Source: Altererythrobacter sp. H2 (GTDB lineage: Bacteria > Pseudomonadota > Alphaproteobacteria > Sphingomonadales > Sphingomonadaceae). Taken from it: a stretch of 64,000 nucleotides of DNA. The stretch covers positions 1,860,001-1,924,000 of the forward strand of contig NZ_CP141285.1 in assembly GCF_035319885.1 (NCBI RefSeq), written 5' to 3'. Below are positions 31,123 through 43,131 of this stretch, piece by piece. A program made the position numbers and the translations under genes. Positions within the stretch are counted from its first letter, which is position 1; each line of letters starts with the position of its first letter. The notes under the pieces were generated by a model, which saw only the letters and a list, made by a program, of their open reading frames with translations, did not search any database and was not told the origin of the DNA.

Positions 31123-31833
31123 ATGACCTGCATTCTCGTAACCGGATCGAGCCGAGGTATCGGCGCTGCCATTCGCGAACAGCTTGAATCGCGCTGCATT
31201 CGCGTGATCGGCCACGGGCGCCTTGCCTATGATGAACAGACCATCGGGGCCGACCTCGCCGACCCGCAAGGCCCGGCCCTGTTGTGGGAAGAAGCGCTCG
31301 AACGTGCGGGCGGCGAAATCGACGTGCTGGTCAACAACCACGGCCTGTTCGAAGCCAACCCGCTCGACCGGTCGGACATCGAATGGCTCGATGCGTGGGA
31401 GGATACCCTGCGGATCAACCTGACCAGCGCCGCACAGCTCAGCCGGTTCGCAGTGCGGCACTGGCAGGATCGCGGTGTCGGCGGACGGATCGTCCACATC
31501 GCCAGCCGCGCCGGCCACCGGGGCGATTCGCCCGCGCACTGGCACTATGCCGCGGCCAAGGGCGGGATGCTGGCAATGCACAAAACCATTGCGCGGCAAT
31601 ATGCCAGCGACGGCATCCTGAGCTTCGCGATCACCCCGGGCTTTACCGACACGGCGATGGCGGGTGACTACCTCGCCAGCCGGGGCGGCCCGGGCCTGCT
31701 GGCGGACATCCCGCTGGGCCGCGTGGCCGAGCCGGAGGAGATTGCCCAGATCGCCGTGTTCTGCGCGCTCGACGCCCCTGAAAGCATGACCGGCGCGACC
31801 ATTGACGCCAACGGGGCGAGCTATGTCAGATAA
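31123..31833 (+). CDS. SDR family oxidoreductase
   Basis: A 236-residue short-chain dehydrogenase. The nucleotide-binding motif VTGSSRGIGAAI is at the N-terminus, VNNHG marks the NNAG position, and the active site has HIASRAG followed by Tyr-x3-Lys in HYAAAKGG. The substrate cannot be inferred. The 3' end overlaps the start of the metallo-beta-lactamase gene by 11 nt, giving an SDR-MBL-prmA run of coupled genes. The preceding ~110 nt hold the divergent promoters for this gene and sdhC. Confidence 0.9.
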   Translation: MTCILVTGSSRGIGAAIREQLESRCIRVIGHGRLAYDEQTIGADLADPQGPALLWEEALERAGGEIDVLVNNHGLFEANPLDRSDIEWLDAWEDTLRINLTSAAQLSRFAVRHWQDRGVGGRIVHIASRAGHRGDSPAHWHYAAAKGGMLAMHKTIARQYASDGILSFAITPGFTDTAMAGDYLASRGGPGLLADIPLGRVAEPEEIAQIAVFCALDAPESMTGATIDANGASYVR

Positions 31834-32743
31834 GTTCGTGGCAATGCTGCCGCTTGCCGCCGCTATTGCGCTCGCTGCCTGCACCCATGCGAGCGACCCT
31901 GCACCACTGGCACCGGAAGAAAACCGTTCTCGATGGGCGGCGACTTGCGAGGATTGGGACGAGTGGGACAAACCGGCCCCGCCCTATCGCATCCACGGCC
32001 AGACCTACTATGTCGGCACCTGCGGCATCAGCGCGATCCTGATCGTGGGCAGAGACGGCCTGGTGCTGATCGACAGCGGAACGATGAAAGGTTCCGAAGC
32101 GGTCGAGGCCAGCATCGTTGGGCTCGGCTTCTCCATGCGCGATGTAAAGGCGCTGCTGGTGAGCCACGAGCATTACGACCATATCGGCGGCATGGCACGC
32201 CTCCAGCGCGTCAGCGAAGCTCCGGTCTATGCCGGGGTTGATGCCGCGCCTGTAGTGCGCACCGGCAAAGACGATCCGCGCGATCCCCAGCACGGGCTGC
32301 ATGACCCGATGGAACCGGTAACCGGCAGCATCCGAGCCATGAAAGATGGCGAAATTGTGGAAATCGCCGGGGTGTCGATCACGGCCGTTGCCACCCCCGG
32401 GCACACGCTGGGCGCGATGAGCTGGGCATGGCGCAGCTGCGAAGGACGCGAGTGCCTGACCCTTGTTTACGGCGACAGCCTGACCCCGGTGAGCGCGGAC
32501 GCATATCGCTTCAGCGATCACCCTGACTATGTGAGCATGTTCAGACGCGGGATTGCGCGGCTGGCAGGGCTGGACTGCGATCTGCTGATCACTCCCCACC
32601 CTTCAGCCAGCGACATGCGTACACGGCTGGCAGAGCAGGCACCGTGGGTCGATCCGAATGCCTGCCGGGCTTACGCCGCAAAGGTCGGCAAGCGGCTCGA
32701 TGACAGGCTCGCCGAAGAGGCAAAGGGCGGCAATGCCCGATAG
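31823..32743 (+). CDS. subclass B3-like metallo-beta-lactamase fold lipoprotein
   Basis: A 306-residue protein. The signal sequence ends in a lipobox, AIALAAC, so it is predicted to be lipid-anchored. All B3-type metal ligands can be placed: HEHYDHIGG (His-x-His-x-Asp-His), TPGHTLG and ITPHPS. B3 enzymes are chromosomally encoded in several sphingomonads and hydrolyse penicillins, cephalosporins and carbapenems; activity of this protein is inferred only. Other MBL-fold hydrolases are possible. The ATG lies 11 nt inside the SDR gene and the stop 11 nt inside prmA. Confidence 0.85.
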   Translation: MSDKFVAMLPLAAAIALAACTHASDPAPLAPEENRSRWAATCEDWDEWDKPAPPYRIHGQTYYVGTCGISAILIVGRDGLVLIDSGTMKGSEAVEASIVGLGFSMRDVKALLVSHEHYDHIGGMARLQRVSEAPVYAGVDAAPVVRTGKDDPRDPQHGLHDPMEPVTGSIRAMKDGEIVEIAGVSITAVATPGHTLGAMSWAWRSCEGRECLTLVYGDSLTPVSADAYRFSDHPDYVSMFRRGIARLAGLDCDLLITPHPSASDMRTRLAEQAPWVDPNACRAYAAKVGKRLDDRLAEEAKGGNAR

Positions 32744-33644
32744 CTGGAAACTCAGCGCCTTCGCTCCCAAGGGGAAGGTCCAGGCGGCCCTGCTGGCGCA
32801 GGAGGATTCGCCCGACTGGGACTGGGGCGTTGTTCTCTCCGGCAGCGAAGTGGCTGAAGACAAGCCCGATGACTGGGTGCTGGAAGCCTACTTCCCGCGC
32901 AAGCCGGGCAAGGCTGACCATACCATGGTCGCGGCGCTGTTCGGGCCGAAGCCGCCCAAACTCGCCGCCGAGAAGCTGCCCGATGCCGACTGGGTCACGC
33001 TGAGCCAGCAGGGGGTCGAGCCCATCCGAGCCGGTCGCTTCCATGTCCACACCCCGGATTTCCCGCCGCTCGGCCAGCCTGGCGTGCGTGACCTTGCCAT
33101 CCCGGCCAGCCAGGCGTTCGGAACCGGCCAGCACGCGACCACCTCCGGGTGTCTCGCCATGCTCACGGCCATGCGCCAGCGCGGCGTGGTCGTGCGTAAT
33201 CTGGCCGACATCGGCACGGGCACCGGCCTGCTTGCCTTCGCCGCGCTTGACCTGTGGCCCGGAGCGGTGGCCACCGCCAGCGACATCGACCCGGTCTGTA
33301 CCGGCGTGGTCGAGGACAATGCTGCGGCAAACGGCTTCGCGCTCGGCCCGCGCCGGGGCGAACTGACCATGGTGATTGCCGACGGCATGGCCGATCCGCT
33401 GCTCATGGCGCGCGGCCCCTACGATCTGTTGATCGCCAATATCCTCGCCGGGCCGCTGGTCGAACTGGCACGCGACTTTGCCGACGCAACGGCACCCGGG
33501 GGCCAGTTGCTGCTCGCCGGCCTGCTCGAAACGCAGGAAGCGCGAGTCCGCCAAACCTATCGTACAGCCGGTTTTCGCCTGCGCGCAAGGCTGGTCAACG
33601 GCGACTGGTCGATCCTGTGGCTGGTCAAACGTCGGGGCAGGTGA
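32733..33644 (+). CDS. prmA: ribosomal protein L11 methyltransferase
   Basis: A 303-residue SAM-dependent methyltransferase that trimethylates ribosomal protein L11. The C-terminal Rossmann domain has LADIGTGTGLLAFAAL (SAM motif I), SDIDP, and the NILAGPL post-motif (NxxxxPL) characteristic of PrmA. The GTGQHATTSGCLAML segment precedes motif I as in the family. It begins 11 nt inside the preceding MBL gene. It converges on the CinA-like gene with a 20-nt 3' overlap, which is long for convergent genes. Confidence 0.94.
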   Translation: MPDSWKLSAFAPKGKVQAALLAQEDSPDWDWGVVLSGSEVAEDKPDDWVLEAYFPRKPGKADHTMVAALFGPKPPKLAAEKLPDADWVTLSQQGVEPIRAGRFHVHTPDFPPLGQPGVRDLAIPASQAFGTGQHATTSGCLAMLTAMRQRGVVVRNLADIGTGTGLLAFAALDLWPGAVATASDIDPVCTGVVEDNAAANGFALGPRRGELTMVIADGMADPLLMARGPYDLLIANILAGPLVELARDFADATAPGGQLLLAGLLETQEARVRQTYRTAGFRLRARLVNGDWSILWLVKRRGR

Positions 33645-34131
33645 GCCCCAACGCCTCAGCCAGCAGACCCAGCGCGGCGCGGGTGAAGGCTTCCATATTG
33701 GCAATCCGGTCATCGCTGCCAGTCTCGGTCACCAAGGTCTGCGCAAACCCGTCCGGACCGACCACCGCCGCGCAGCTTCGGCCCGACACCACCCCTAACG
33801 GGTGTACGCTCGATCCTGCGGAGCCGCTTTCCGCCAGCCCCCAGTCTGCACCCAGATTGTCGCGGATCGCCCGCGCCTGCAGCAGGGCGTAGTCCTCGCT
33901 CGCCGAACGCATCCCCTTGTAGGCCTCGCGCGGCAGGGCAAACAGCAGATCGCGGGCGCGGAACGAATAGACCACCCCGCCCCCGACATAGAAATCGAGT
34001 GCGCCGGGCACCGTCAGCAGGCTCGCCGCGAGCAACCCGCCCGTCGCCCCGTCCGCCACCGCGATTTTCTCGCCTCGCGCGCGCAGGGCGGTGGCAATGC
34101 GAAGCGCCTCGGGATGGAGCTCACGCAGCAT
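33625..34131 (-). CDS. CinA C-terminal domain protein (nicotinamide-nucleotide amidase type)
   Basis: A 168-residue protein corresponding to the stand-alone C-terminal domain of CinA (PncC), which deamidates nicotinamide mononucleotide. Recognisable are KIAVADGATGGLLAASLLTVPG near the N-terminus, GGGVVYSFRARDLL and DWGLAESGSAG. In canonical PncC the first motif is AESCTGG with a catalytic Ser; here it reads ADGATGG, so the nucleophile may be missing. It overlaps the desaturase-family gene by 11 nt. The alternative is a non-catalytic CinA-like protein. Confidence 0.8.
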   Translation of the reverse strand: MLRELHPEALRIATALRARGEKIAVADGATGGLLAASLLTVPGALDFYVGGGVVYSFRARDLLFALPREAYKGMRSASEDYALLQARAIRDNLGADWGLAESGSAGSSVHPLGVVSGRSCAAVVGPDGFAQTLVTETGSDDRIANMEAFTRAALGLLAEALGLTCPDV

Positions 34132-35287
34132 CGGCGGGCCCTTCGGTCTTTTTGCTCCTGCGGGTCCATGGATAGAGGAACTGCCCGCCGTAGCCGCGCG
34201 GTACATCCTCCGGGATGCCGTAATTTTCAGGCCACCGCCCGGGCGGCAGATGAAAGGTGCCGAACAGCTTGTCGATCCAGGGGAAGTGGATCGCGAAATT
34301 GATGTCGAACGCCTCTCGCTCCAGCCCGTGATGCCAATGATGGAAGCGCGGGGTGGCAAACCAGTGGCCCAGCCGGTCAAAATCGCCTCCGACGTTGGCA
34401 TGAAGGAGAGAGGACCACACGTAGATAAAGCCGAGATAGGCCTGCATCACGGTCGGGCTGAAGCCGAGCGTGAACAGCGGCAGCGAAGTGACGATGCGCA
34501 GCAGAACGACCTCCAGCAGGTGCATGCGTGACCCCGCGAGCCAGTCCATCGATTTGGCACTGTGGTGGATCGCGTGGAAGCCCCACAGGAAGGGCACCTG
34601 GTGGAACAGGCGGTGGTACCAGTATTGGGCGAAATCCGATGCCACCAGCACGATCGCGAACTGCACCAGCCACGGCAGGTCCGCCACCATGGCGCGGAAG
34701 GCCTGCCAGTCCGTAGTGTTCTGGTTCACGATCGCCGAAGGTGCCAGCGTGAGGAAGGTCAGGATCTGCACGAACATGGTGCTGACCAGGAAGTAGAACA
34801 GATCCTCGCGCCATTCGTTTCGGAACAGGCGCTGCTCGCGTCGGCGCGGTACCCAACGCTCCAGCGGTGCGAACATGAAACCGCTGACGAGCAGGTTCAC
34901 GATGAAAAAATCGAGACCGAAGAACATGCCCCAGCTGCGGGTTTCCTCCGGCTGCACACTTGCCCCGCCCAGCAGGGCCGCGCCGAGCCCGATCCCCAGT
35001 GCCGTCATCCCCAGCACCTTGCGCGGTCTCAGCAGCAAGCTGAGCAGCGAGAGGGCGTAACTCGCCAGCAGGATCAGATGCAGCGCGCCGCGAAACCCGC
35101 CCCAATCGCGCACCAGCGCCAGTTCCGGCGTAGTGAACCATTCCGGAAAGCGCAGAGCCAACACCATGCCCAGCCCGCTGATCGCCAGCAGCAAAGCGAA
35201 GAAGCCCGAAAACCAGCCCGAACCGAAGCGGCGGACCTCGACCGGCGATTCAAGATCACGCATCAACCTGGAGAGGTAACCCGCCAT
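34121..35287 (-). CDS. sterol desaturase/fatty acid hydroxylase family membrane protein
   Basis: A 388-residue integral membrane protein of the FA_hydroxylase superfamily. The di-iron His motifs are YWYHRLFHQ (HxxxH), HAIHHSAKS (HxxHH) and HHWHHG near the end. Multiple helices are visible from residue ~25 onward. These enzymes insert oxygen or double bonds in lipids; in sphingomonads homologues hydroxylate carotenoids or sphingolipids. The exact substrate is unknown here. It is the first gene of a pair with the CinA-like gene. Start ATG 35287. Confidence 0.88.
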   Translation of the reverse strand: MAGYLSRLMRDLESPVEVRRFGSGWFSGFFALLLAISGLGMVLALRFPEWFTTPELALVRDWGGFRGALHLILLASYALSLLSLLLRPRKVLGMTALGIGLGAALLGGASVQPEETRSWGMFFGLDFFIVNLLVSGFMFAPLERWVPRRREQRLFRNEWREDLFYFLVSTMFVQILTFLTLAPSAIVNQNTTDWQAFRAMVADLPWLVQFAIVLVASDFAQYWYHRLFHQVPFLWGFHAIHHSAKSMDWLAGSRMHLLEVVLLRIVTSLPLFTLGFSPTVMQAYLGFIYVWSSLLHANVGGDFDRLGHWFATPRFHHWHHGLEREAFDINFAIHFPWIDKLFGTFHLPPGRWPENYGIPEDVPRGYGGQFLYPWTRRSKKTEGPADAA

Positions 35288-35301
35288 TGCCCGATCCCCC
35301 G

Positions 35302-35865
35302 TCAGACCGCTGGTCTGGCGCGCAATCCGCGGGCAGTCATCGCCGCCCCGAACCCCAATTCCACCAGCCCGACCCACATTGCCACGCCCCCTGGCAGCGG
35401 AAGAGCGCGGTAAATCGCAGCCACGCCGAGCAGCGTGATTGCCGCGCCAAGCAACCAGAATGTGCGCATCCCGTAAGCGGTCTTGAACACGAAGTAATGG
35501 ACCCCGACAGCGATTGCGGCGAGTGGGAAGACTTTTGCCTCGTCAAACGGCAAAAAGAGGTAAGCGGCGAACAGCATGGCGATCATCGCCACGGTGCATT
35601 CCAGCACCAGCAACCCGAACGGATTTTCGGCGGCTTCACGCTGGCGCCGGAGCAGTACGCGGTTGACCAGCAGGGCAAGCGGGAAAATCAGCATTCCGCC
35701 AAAGAACAGGACCACGAATCCTGTCGCCACCCCGCTGCGAGACAGCACCCAGGCCGCCGCCAGCCAGACCAGCCCGGATACGATCACGCCTGGCCCTCCA
35801 TCGGTGTAAGCACGTCGCAGATCGGCCTGTGCTTCGTCGATCTTCATTTCCCTGCCTTCCGCCAT
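35302..35865 (-). CDS. DUF7010-like multi-pass membrane protein
   Basis: A ~187-residue inner-membrane protein with about six hydrophobic segments after a short cytoplasmic N-terminus (KIDEAQADLRRAYTDGGPG). The segment order and a HYFVFKTAYGMRTFW stretch suggest the DUF7010 family, which has no known function. Several ATGs compete (35880, 35865, 35847); 35865 follows GGGAGGG best. It lies 14 nt before the desaturase-family gene on the same strand and 27 nt after ligA, so it is probably within one operon with both. Confidence 0.7.
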   Translation of the reverse strand: MAEGREMKIDEAQADLRRAYTDGGPGVIVSGLVWLAAAWVLSRSGVATGFVVLFFGGMLIFPLALLVNRVLLRRQREAAENPFGLLVLECTVAMIAMLFAAYLFLPFDEAKVFPLAAIAVGVHYFVFKTAYGMRTFWLLGAAITLLGVAAIYRALPLPGGVAMWVGLVELGFGAAMTARGLRARPAV

Positions 35866-35892
35866 TCTGCCCTCCCCCATTTGACCCTCGGC

Positions 35893-38902
<3,010 letters not shown>

Positions 38903-39013
38903 GGCACCCGAAATGCGCGAGCCTGCCGCTGCAAGCAAGGGTTAAGCGCATGAATTCCGCTTGCGCCGCAGTGTATCATATGAATAATACACTTTGCATT
39001 CAGGGAGGAAGGC

Positions 39014-40000
39014 GTGCGAACAAGAAGCAAGGTGATCATCGGGTTGCTGGTGCTCGTCGCGGCAGGGATCGGGTTCGGTGCGTGGAACTGGTTCAATCGC
39101 CCACCTCGGCCAATCATCGTGGCAGAAGCAGGCTGGGGTGGAGAACGCGTCATACTCGGCACGGCCCCGGCCAACTTCTACCCTGGCGCAGGCGATGGCC
39201 CACGCCCCGCGATCCTGCTTCTCGGCGGATCGGAGGGCGGGCTAAAGGATTACCGCAACGCCTATGCCCGGCAGCTGGCGGCTGAAGGTTACGCGGTGAT
39301 CTACCCCGGCTATTTCGAGACTCGCGAAGCGAACCGCTCGTTCGAGAATGTGCCGCTCGAAACCTTTGACGAAGCGCTGGCCTGGCTCGCTGCCCGACCG
39401 GACGTTGATCCGGAGCGGATCGCGGTAATCGGCCATTCCAAGGGCAGCGAAGGGGCTCTGCTGGTTGCCAGCCGCCACCCGGAGGTCAAGGCCGTGGTCG
39501 CCGCCATGCCGAGCGACGTCGTGTGGCAGGGCTTCGACTTCAACCGTACCGATGTCGAGGCCATGGGCTCGTCGTGGACTGCTGAAGGCAAGCCGCTACC
39601 TTTCGTGCGCTACGTTGTGCCGGCATGGCATGAGTGGATAACCCAAGGCCAGGGCGCACTGGCCCGGATGTATCGCAACAGTTGGCAGGCGCGTGCCGCA
39701 TATCCCGGAGCCACAATTCCGGTCGAGAGGATCAAGGGCCCGATCCTGCTCATCTGCGGCGGACAGGACCAGGTCTGGCCTTCATGCGATATGGCCCGCG
39801 CGGCAGAGGCCCGCGCGCCGGATGCGCGGCTGCTCAAATATGACAGCGCCGGCCATTGGGCGTTTGGTCCAACGCAAAACCTGACCACGCGGGATCGCAA
39901 GATGCTCGGAAAGCTGGGGGGCACGCCCGAGGCCGACATGGCGGCGCGGCGCGACCAGTGGCAAAAGATCAGGGCGTTTCTTGACCAGGCACTCGATTAA
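39014..40000 (+). CDS. BAAT-like acyl-CoA thioester hydrolase/alpha-beta hydrolase, membrane-anchored
   Basis: A 328-residue protein starting with GTG (GGAGGAAG upstream). An N-terminal hydrophobic segment (KVIIGLLVLVAAGIGFGAW) anchors or exports it. The hydrolase domain resembles the C-terminal domain of bile-acid-CoA:amino-acid N-acyltransferase/thioesterases: LLGGSEGG, nucleophile elbow GHSKGSEGAL, GGQDQVWPS with the acidic residue, and a final SAGHW with His. Likely an acyl-thioesterase-like enzyme; substrate unknown. It converges on recN with 6 nt between stops. Confidence 0.82.
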   Translation: MRTRSKVIIGLLVLVAAGIGFGAWNWFNRPPRPIIVAEAGWGGERVILGTAPANFYPGAGDGPRPAILLLGGSEGGLKDYRNAYARQLAAEGYAVIYPGYFETREANRSFENVPLETFDEALAWLAARPDVDPERIAVIGHSKGSEGALLVASRHPEVKAVVAAMPSDVVWQGFDFNRTDVEAMGSSWTAEGKPLPFVRYVVPAWHEWITQGQGALARMYRNSWQARAAYPGATIPVERIKGPILLICGGQDQVWPSCDMARAAEARAPDARLLKYDSAGHWAFGPTQNLTTRDRKMLGKLGGTPEADMAARRDQWQKIRAFLDQALD

Positions 40001-40006
40001 CGGACC

Positions 40007-41683
40007 TCACGCTCGCTCGAGTAACCGCTCAGCCTGTGCCCGCGCTTCCGGCGTTACTTCCGCCCCGCTGAGCATCCGGGCGATTTCTTCCTGCCGGCCG
40101 GCTTCGTCAAGCAGGGTCACGCTGGTGCGGGTGACCACACCCCCATCCGCTTTGGCGCTCGACTTGGCGATCAGGTAATGCGTTTGCCCCCGCGCAGCCA
40201 CCTGGGGCGAGTGCGTGACGGCGAGCAACTGCCCGTCGGCAGCAAGGCGCGCGAGCCGGTCACCGATGGCGCTGGCCACTGCCCCGCCGACACCGCGGTC
40301 AATCTCGTCGAAGATCACCGTTGCCGCACCGCCCTGCTCCGCCAGCGCGACCTTGAGCGCCAGAATGAAGCGTGACAACTCGCCGCCGCTGGCGATCTTG
40401 CCCAGTGGTGCGAAGTCAGCGCCGGGGTTGGTCGCGATCAGGAATTCCACGCTGTCGCAGCCATGCGGCCCCCAGCGCTCGTCCGGCAGCTCGACGACTG
40501 CGGTGCGAAAGCGGGCTGCGTCCAGCTTCAGCGGAGCCAGCTCTGCCGCCACGGCCAGATCGAGCCTGGTGGCAGCCTCTACCCGGAGTCGGTGCAGCGC
40601 AGCTGCCTGTTCGCGATAGCGTGCGCCCGCTTCGGTGGCGGCCGCCTCCAACGCATCCAGCTCCGCCTCGCCCCCTTCGATCGCGTCCAGCGCAGCGCGC
40701 ATGGCCCGCATCTTCTCGGGGAGTTCGTCCACCTCGCAGCGGTGCTTCCGGGCAATCGCACGCAGTTCGAACAGCCGCGTCTCCGCCACTTCCAGTGCGG
40801 CCGGATCGTGGATCAGGGCTTCGGCGGCACGGGCCAGTTTCTCTTCCGCTTCCCCCGCCTCTATCACCGCCCGGTCAAGCGCTGCGAGCGCTTCAGAAAG
40901 AAGGGTGTGTTCGGAGGCAATCCGGTCGAGCCGGCGCGCCGCAACCCGCAAGGCTGCGAGCGGCGAGTCCGAGCCTTCCCACAGGTGGCGCAGCTCCTCG
41001 AGATCGCCAGACAGTCGCTCGCCTTTCTGCATCGCCGTGCGGGCCTCTGCCAGCCGGGACTCCTCGCCTGCCTGCGGTTCAAGTGCCGTCAGTTCGGCCA
41101 GGTGGGCCAGCAGCAGATCTTGCTCTTCCCGCGCTGTGTCGATCGACGCGCGGGCCTGCGCCAGTCGCGTCTCGGCCTTGCGCCATGCGTCCCACGTTCC
41201 TGCCAAGGCAGCCGGGTCCGATCCCGCATAGCGGTCAAGCAGGACGCGGTGGCCGGACGGGTTGACCATGCCGCGATCATCATGCTGACCGTGCAATTCG
41301 ACCAGGGCGGGCGCAACGGCCCGCAACAGGGCAACGCTGGCGGGCTGATCATTGATGAACGCCTTGCTGCCGCCGTCAGCCTTGAGCTGGCGCCTGATCA
41401 GCAGAGGCTCCCCGGCCTCGATCTCGATCCCGGCATCCTCAAAGGCCTCGGCAACCATCGGTGGCAAGGCGGCGAACTCGAAGCTGGCGGTGGCGCTGGC
41501 TTTTTCCTCCCCCGCCCGCACGAGCGCGCTGTCAGCCCGGTCACCCAGCACCAAGCCGAGCGCATCAAGCAGGATCGATTTGCCAGCGCCTGTCTCACCC
41601 GTAAGCACGCCCAGCCCGCGCCCGAAGGTCAGGTCGAGCGCCTCGATCAGCACGATATTGCGGATGGAAAGCCGGGTGAGCAT
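40007..41683 (-). CDS. recN: DNA repair protein RecN
   Basis: A 558-residue SMC-like ATPase acting early in double-strand break repair. The Walker A is GETGAGKSILLDALG near the N-terminus. The signature and Walker B appear late as KIASGGELSRFILALK and TVIFDEIDRGVGG. A long coiled-coil region occupies the middle. No GAAC-N7-GAAC box is visible upstream, so SOS control is not evident here. The start at 41683 gives the usual N-terminus MLTRLSIRNIVLIEAL. Confidence 0.96.
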   Translation of the reverse strand: MLTRLSIRNIVLIEALDLTFGRGLGVLTGETGAGKSILLDALGLVLGDRADSALVRAGEEKASATASFEFAALPPMVAEAFEDAGIEIEAGEPLLIRRQLKADGGSKAFINDQPASVALLRAVAPALVELHGQHDDRGMVNPSGHRVLLDRYAGSDPAALAGTWDAWRKAETRLAQARASIDTAREEQDLLLAHLAELTALEPQAGEESRLAEARTAMQKGERLSGDLEELRHLWEGSDSPLAALRVAARRLDRIASEHTLLSEALAALDRAVIEAGEAEEKLARAAEALIHDPAALEVAETRLFELRAIARKHRCEVDELPEKMRAMRAALDAIEGGEAELDALEAAATEAGARYREQAAALHRLRVEAATRLDLAVAAELAPLKLDAARFRTAVVELPDERWGPHGCDSVEFLIATNPGADFAPLGKIASGGELSRFILALKVALAEQGGAATVIFDEIDRGVGGAVASAIGDRLARLAADGQLLAVTHSPQVAARGQTHYLIAKSSAKADGGVVTRTSVTLLDEAGRQEEIARMLSGAEVTPEARAQAERLLERA

Positions 41684-41810
41684 GGCTGGCCGATCTAGCC
41701 GAAGCGAAACCGCACGTCACGCCTTGTGCAGGCGATTATCCCGAGCCGGACGGGTTCATGGCAGGACGGCGTCAACCCGCCATTAACCGTAACGCGGCAC
41801 AATACTGCCA

Positions 41811-42485
41811 ATGCGCCAGTTTCCCCGCCTTGCCTTTGCAGCCTGCACGGCCCTCGCCGTGGCGGCCTGTGGTGCCGTACCTGAAGGGCGTGGCAGCGGT
41901 CCGCGGAGTGCCGGGGCTGTAAGCGCCATCCCGGTCAATCCGGAAGCTCGGCAATGCCTTGCCGAACTTGGCGGGGCGGGCGTGCGTTTCAACGCGGTGG
42001 CTGACCGGTATGATGGCGGCGGGTGCGGCCTGCGCAACGCCGTTTCAGTGGCCGCGCTGCAGGGTGATACTGCCTCATTCGAGGTTGCCCGCCTCGGCCC
42101 GGTTGCCTGCCCCACGGCCCAGGCTTTCGCCGCCTGGGCCCGCTTCGGCGTAGACCGCGCAGCGCGGCAACTGCTCGGCAGCCCCGTCGTGCGGGTCGAA
42201 ACAATGGGCAGTTATGCCTGCCGCAACGTAGCCGGAAGTGCGCGCCGCTCCGCCCACGCCAATGCCGAAGCGATCGATATCGCTGCGTTCGTGCTGGCAG
42301 ACGGCAGGCGGGTAAGCGTGCTTGACCACTGGGACGGCGGAACAATGCGCGAGCGAGAGTTCCTCCGGACTGTCCAGGCGAGCGCGTGCAAACGTTTCGG
42401 CACTGTCCTGGGGCCGGATTATAACGCTGCCCACCGCGACCATTTCCATCTCGAGCGAGGCGGATCGACCGGGTTCTGCCGATAA
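41811..42485 (+). CDS. extensin-like family lipoprotein
   Basis: A 224-residue protein with a lipobox (LAVAAC) after a short signal sequence. The C-terminal ~160 residues match the bacterial extensin-like domain: CGLRNAVSV, METMGSYACRNVAGS-like segment (ETMGSYACRN), HANAEAIDIAAF, and the closing DHFHLERGG. The domain resembles a peptidase-like (VanY/LAS-type) zinc fold with HxD and HFH-type motifs. It probably acts on or binds the cell wall in the periplasm. Single gene, with the divergent recN upstream. Confidence 0.88.
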   Translation: MRQFPRLAFAACTALAVAACGAVPEGRGSGPRSAGAVSAIPVNPEARQCLAELGGAGVRFNAVADRYDGGGCGLRNAVSVAALQGDTASFEVARLGPVACPTAQAFAAWARFGVDRAARQLLGSPVVRVETMGSYACRNVAGSARRSAHANAEAIDIAAFVLADGRRVSVLDHWDGGTMREREFLRTVQASACKRFGTVLGPDYNAAHRDHFHLERGGSTGFCR

Positions 42486-42528
42486 AGATTTAAGCTGGGG
42501 GGCGGCGCGGAAGCTGCCCGGCAGGCTG

Positions 42529-43131
42529 CTACATGCGCGCTTCCAGGCTTACCCGCACCGCATCGGCCGGATGCCGGGCACCGAGTTTGTCCATCATCTT
42601 GGCGCGGCGGATTTCCACCGTGCGCGGACTGATCTCCAGCGCGCGGGCAATGGCCTTGTTGCTGTTGCCTTCGACGAGACGGTCAAGCACTTCGCGTTCC
42701 CGCACGGAAAGCTTTGACAGCCGGTCGCGCGCTTCGATCAGCCGCCGCCGGGCGTCCGACTGCATGGCCGCCTCATCCAGAATCAACCTGATCCGCTCCG
42801 CGTCGTCATCAGACTCCAGCGGGAACACCAGGTAATCAAACGCGCCCGCCTTCATCGCCGCAACAATCTGCGGTGCTTTGGGTTCGATACCCGTTGCGAT
42901 GACCGGCAGCCAGATCCCCTGATCGGCCAGAAAGTGGAGTTGCGCCTCGAACGACTCGCTCGAATGCGCATCGTCCAGCATGATCACCCCTGCCTGAGGC
43001 CGGAATGATATTAGCTCTTCGACACTGGAGTAGACCTCAGCGTGATAACCGATACCCATCAGGGAACGGAATTTCTCGTGACGGGTTTGCTCGACGCTGT
43101 CGACGATGTGGGTTATGCGTGCATTTGCCAT
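42529..43131 (-). CDS. FixJ/NarL-type response regulator with LuxR HTH
   Basis: A 200-residue regulator with an N-terminal receiver-like domain and a C-terminal LuxR HTH (LSVREREVLDRLVEGNSNKAIA, then SPRTVEIRRAKMMDKL). The receiver is unusual in its acidic pocket: GVIMLDDAHSS holds the probable phospho-Asp, and the Lys near the end of the domain is not obvious (YLVFPLE), so it may be phosphorylated poorly or not at all. No kinase is adjacent. Targets unknown. The ATG at 43131 is clear. Confidence 0.82.
   Translation of the reverse strand: MANARITHIVDSVEQTRHEKFRSLMGIGYHAEVYSSVEELISFRPQAGVIMLDDAHSSESFEAQLHFLADQGIWLPVIATGIEPKAPQIVAAMKAGAFDYLVFPLESDDDAERIRLILDEAAMQSDARRRLIEARDRLSKLSVREREVLDRLVEGNSNKAIARALEISPRTVEIRRAKMMDKLGARHPADAVRVSLEARM

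Noticed and set aside
31012-31971. N-terminal extension of sdhC to 446 codons
   Set aside because: The extension lies antisense to the SDR gene, and the canonical SdhC N-terminus starts at 31011.
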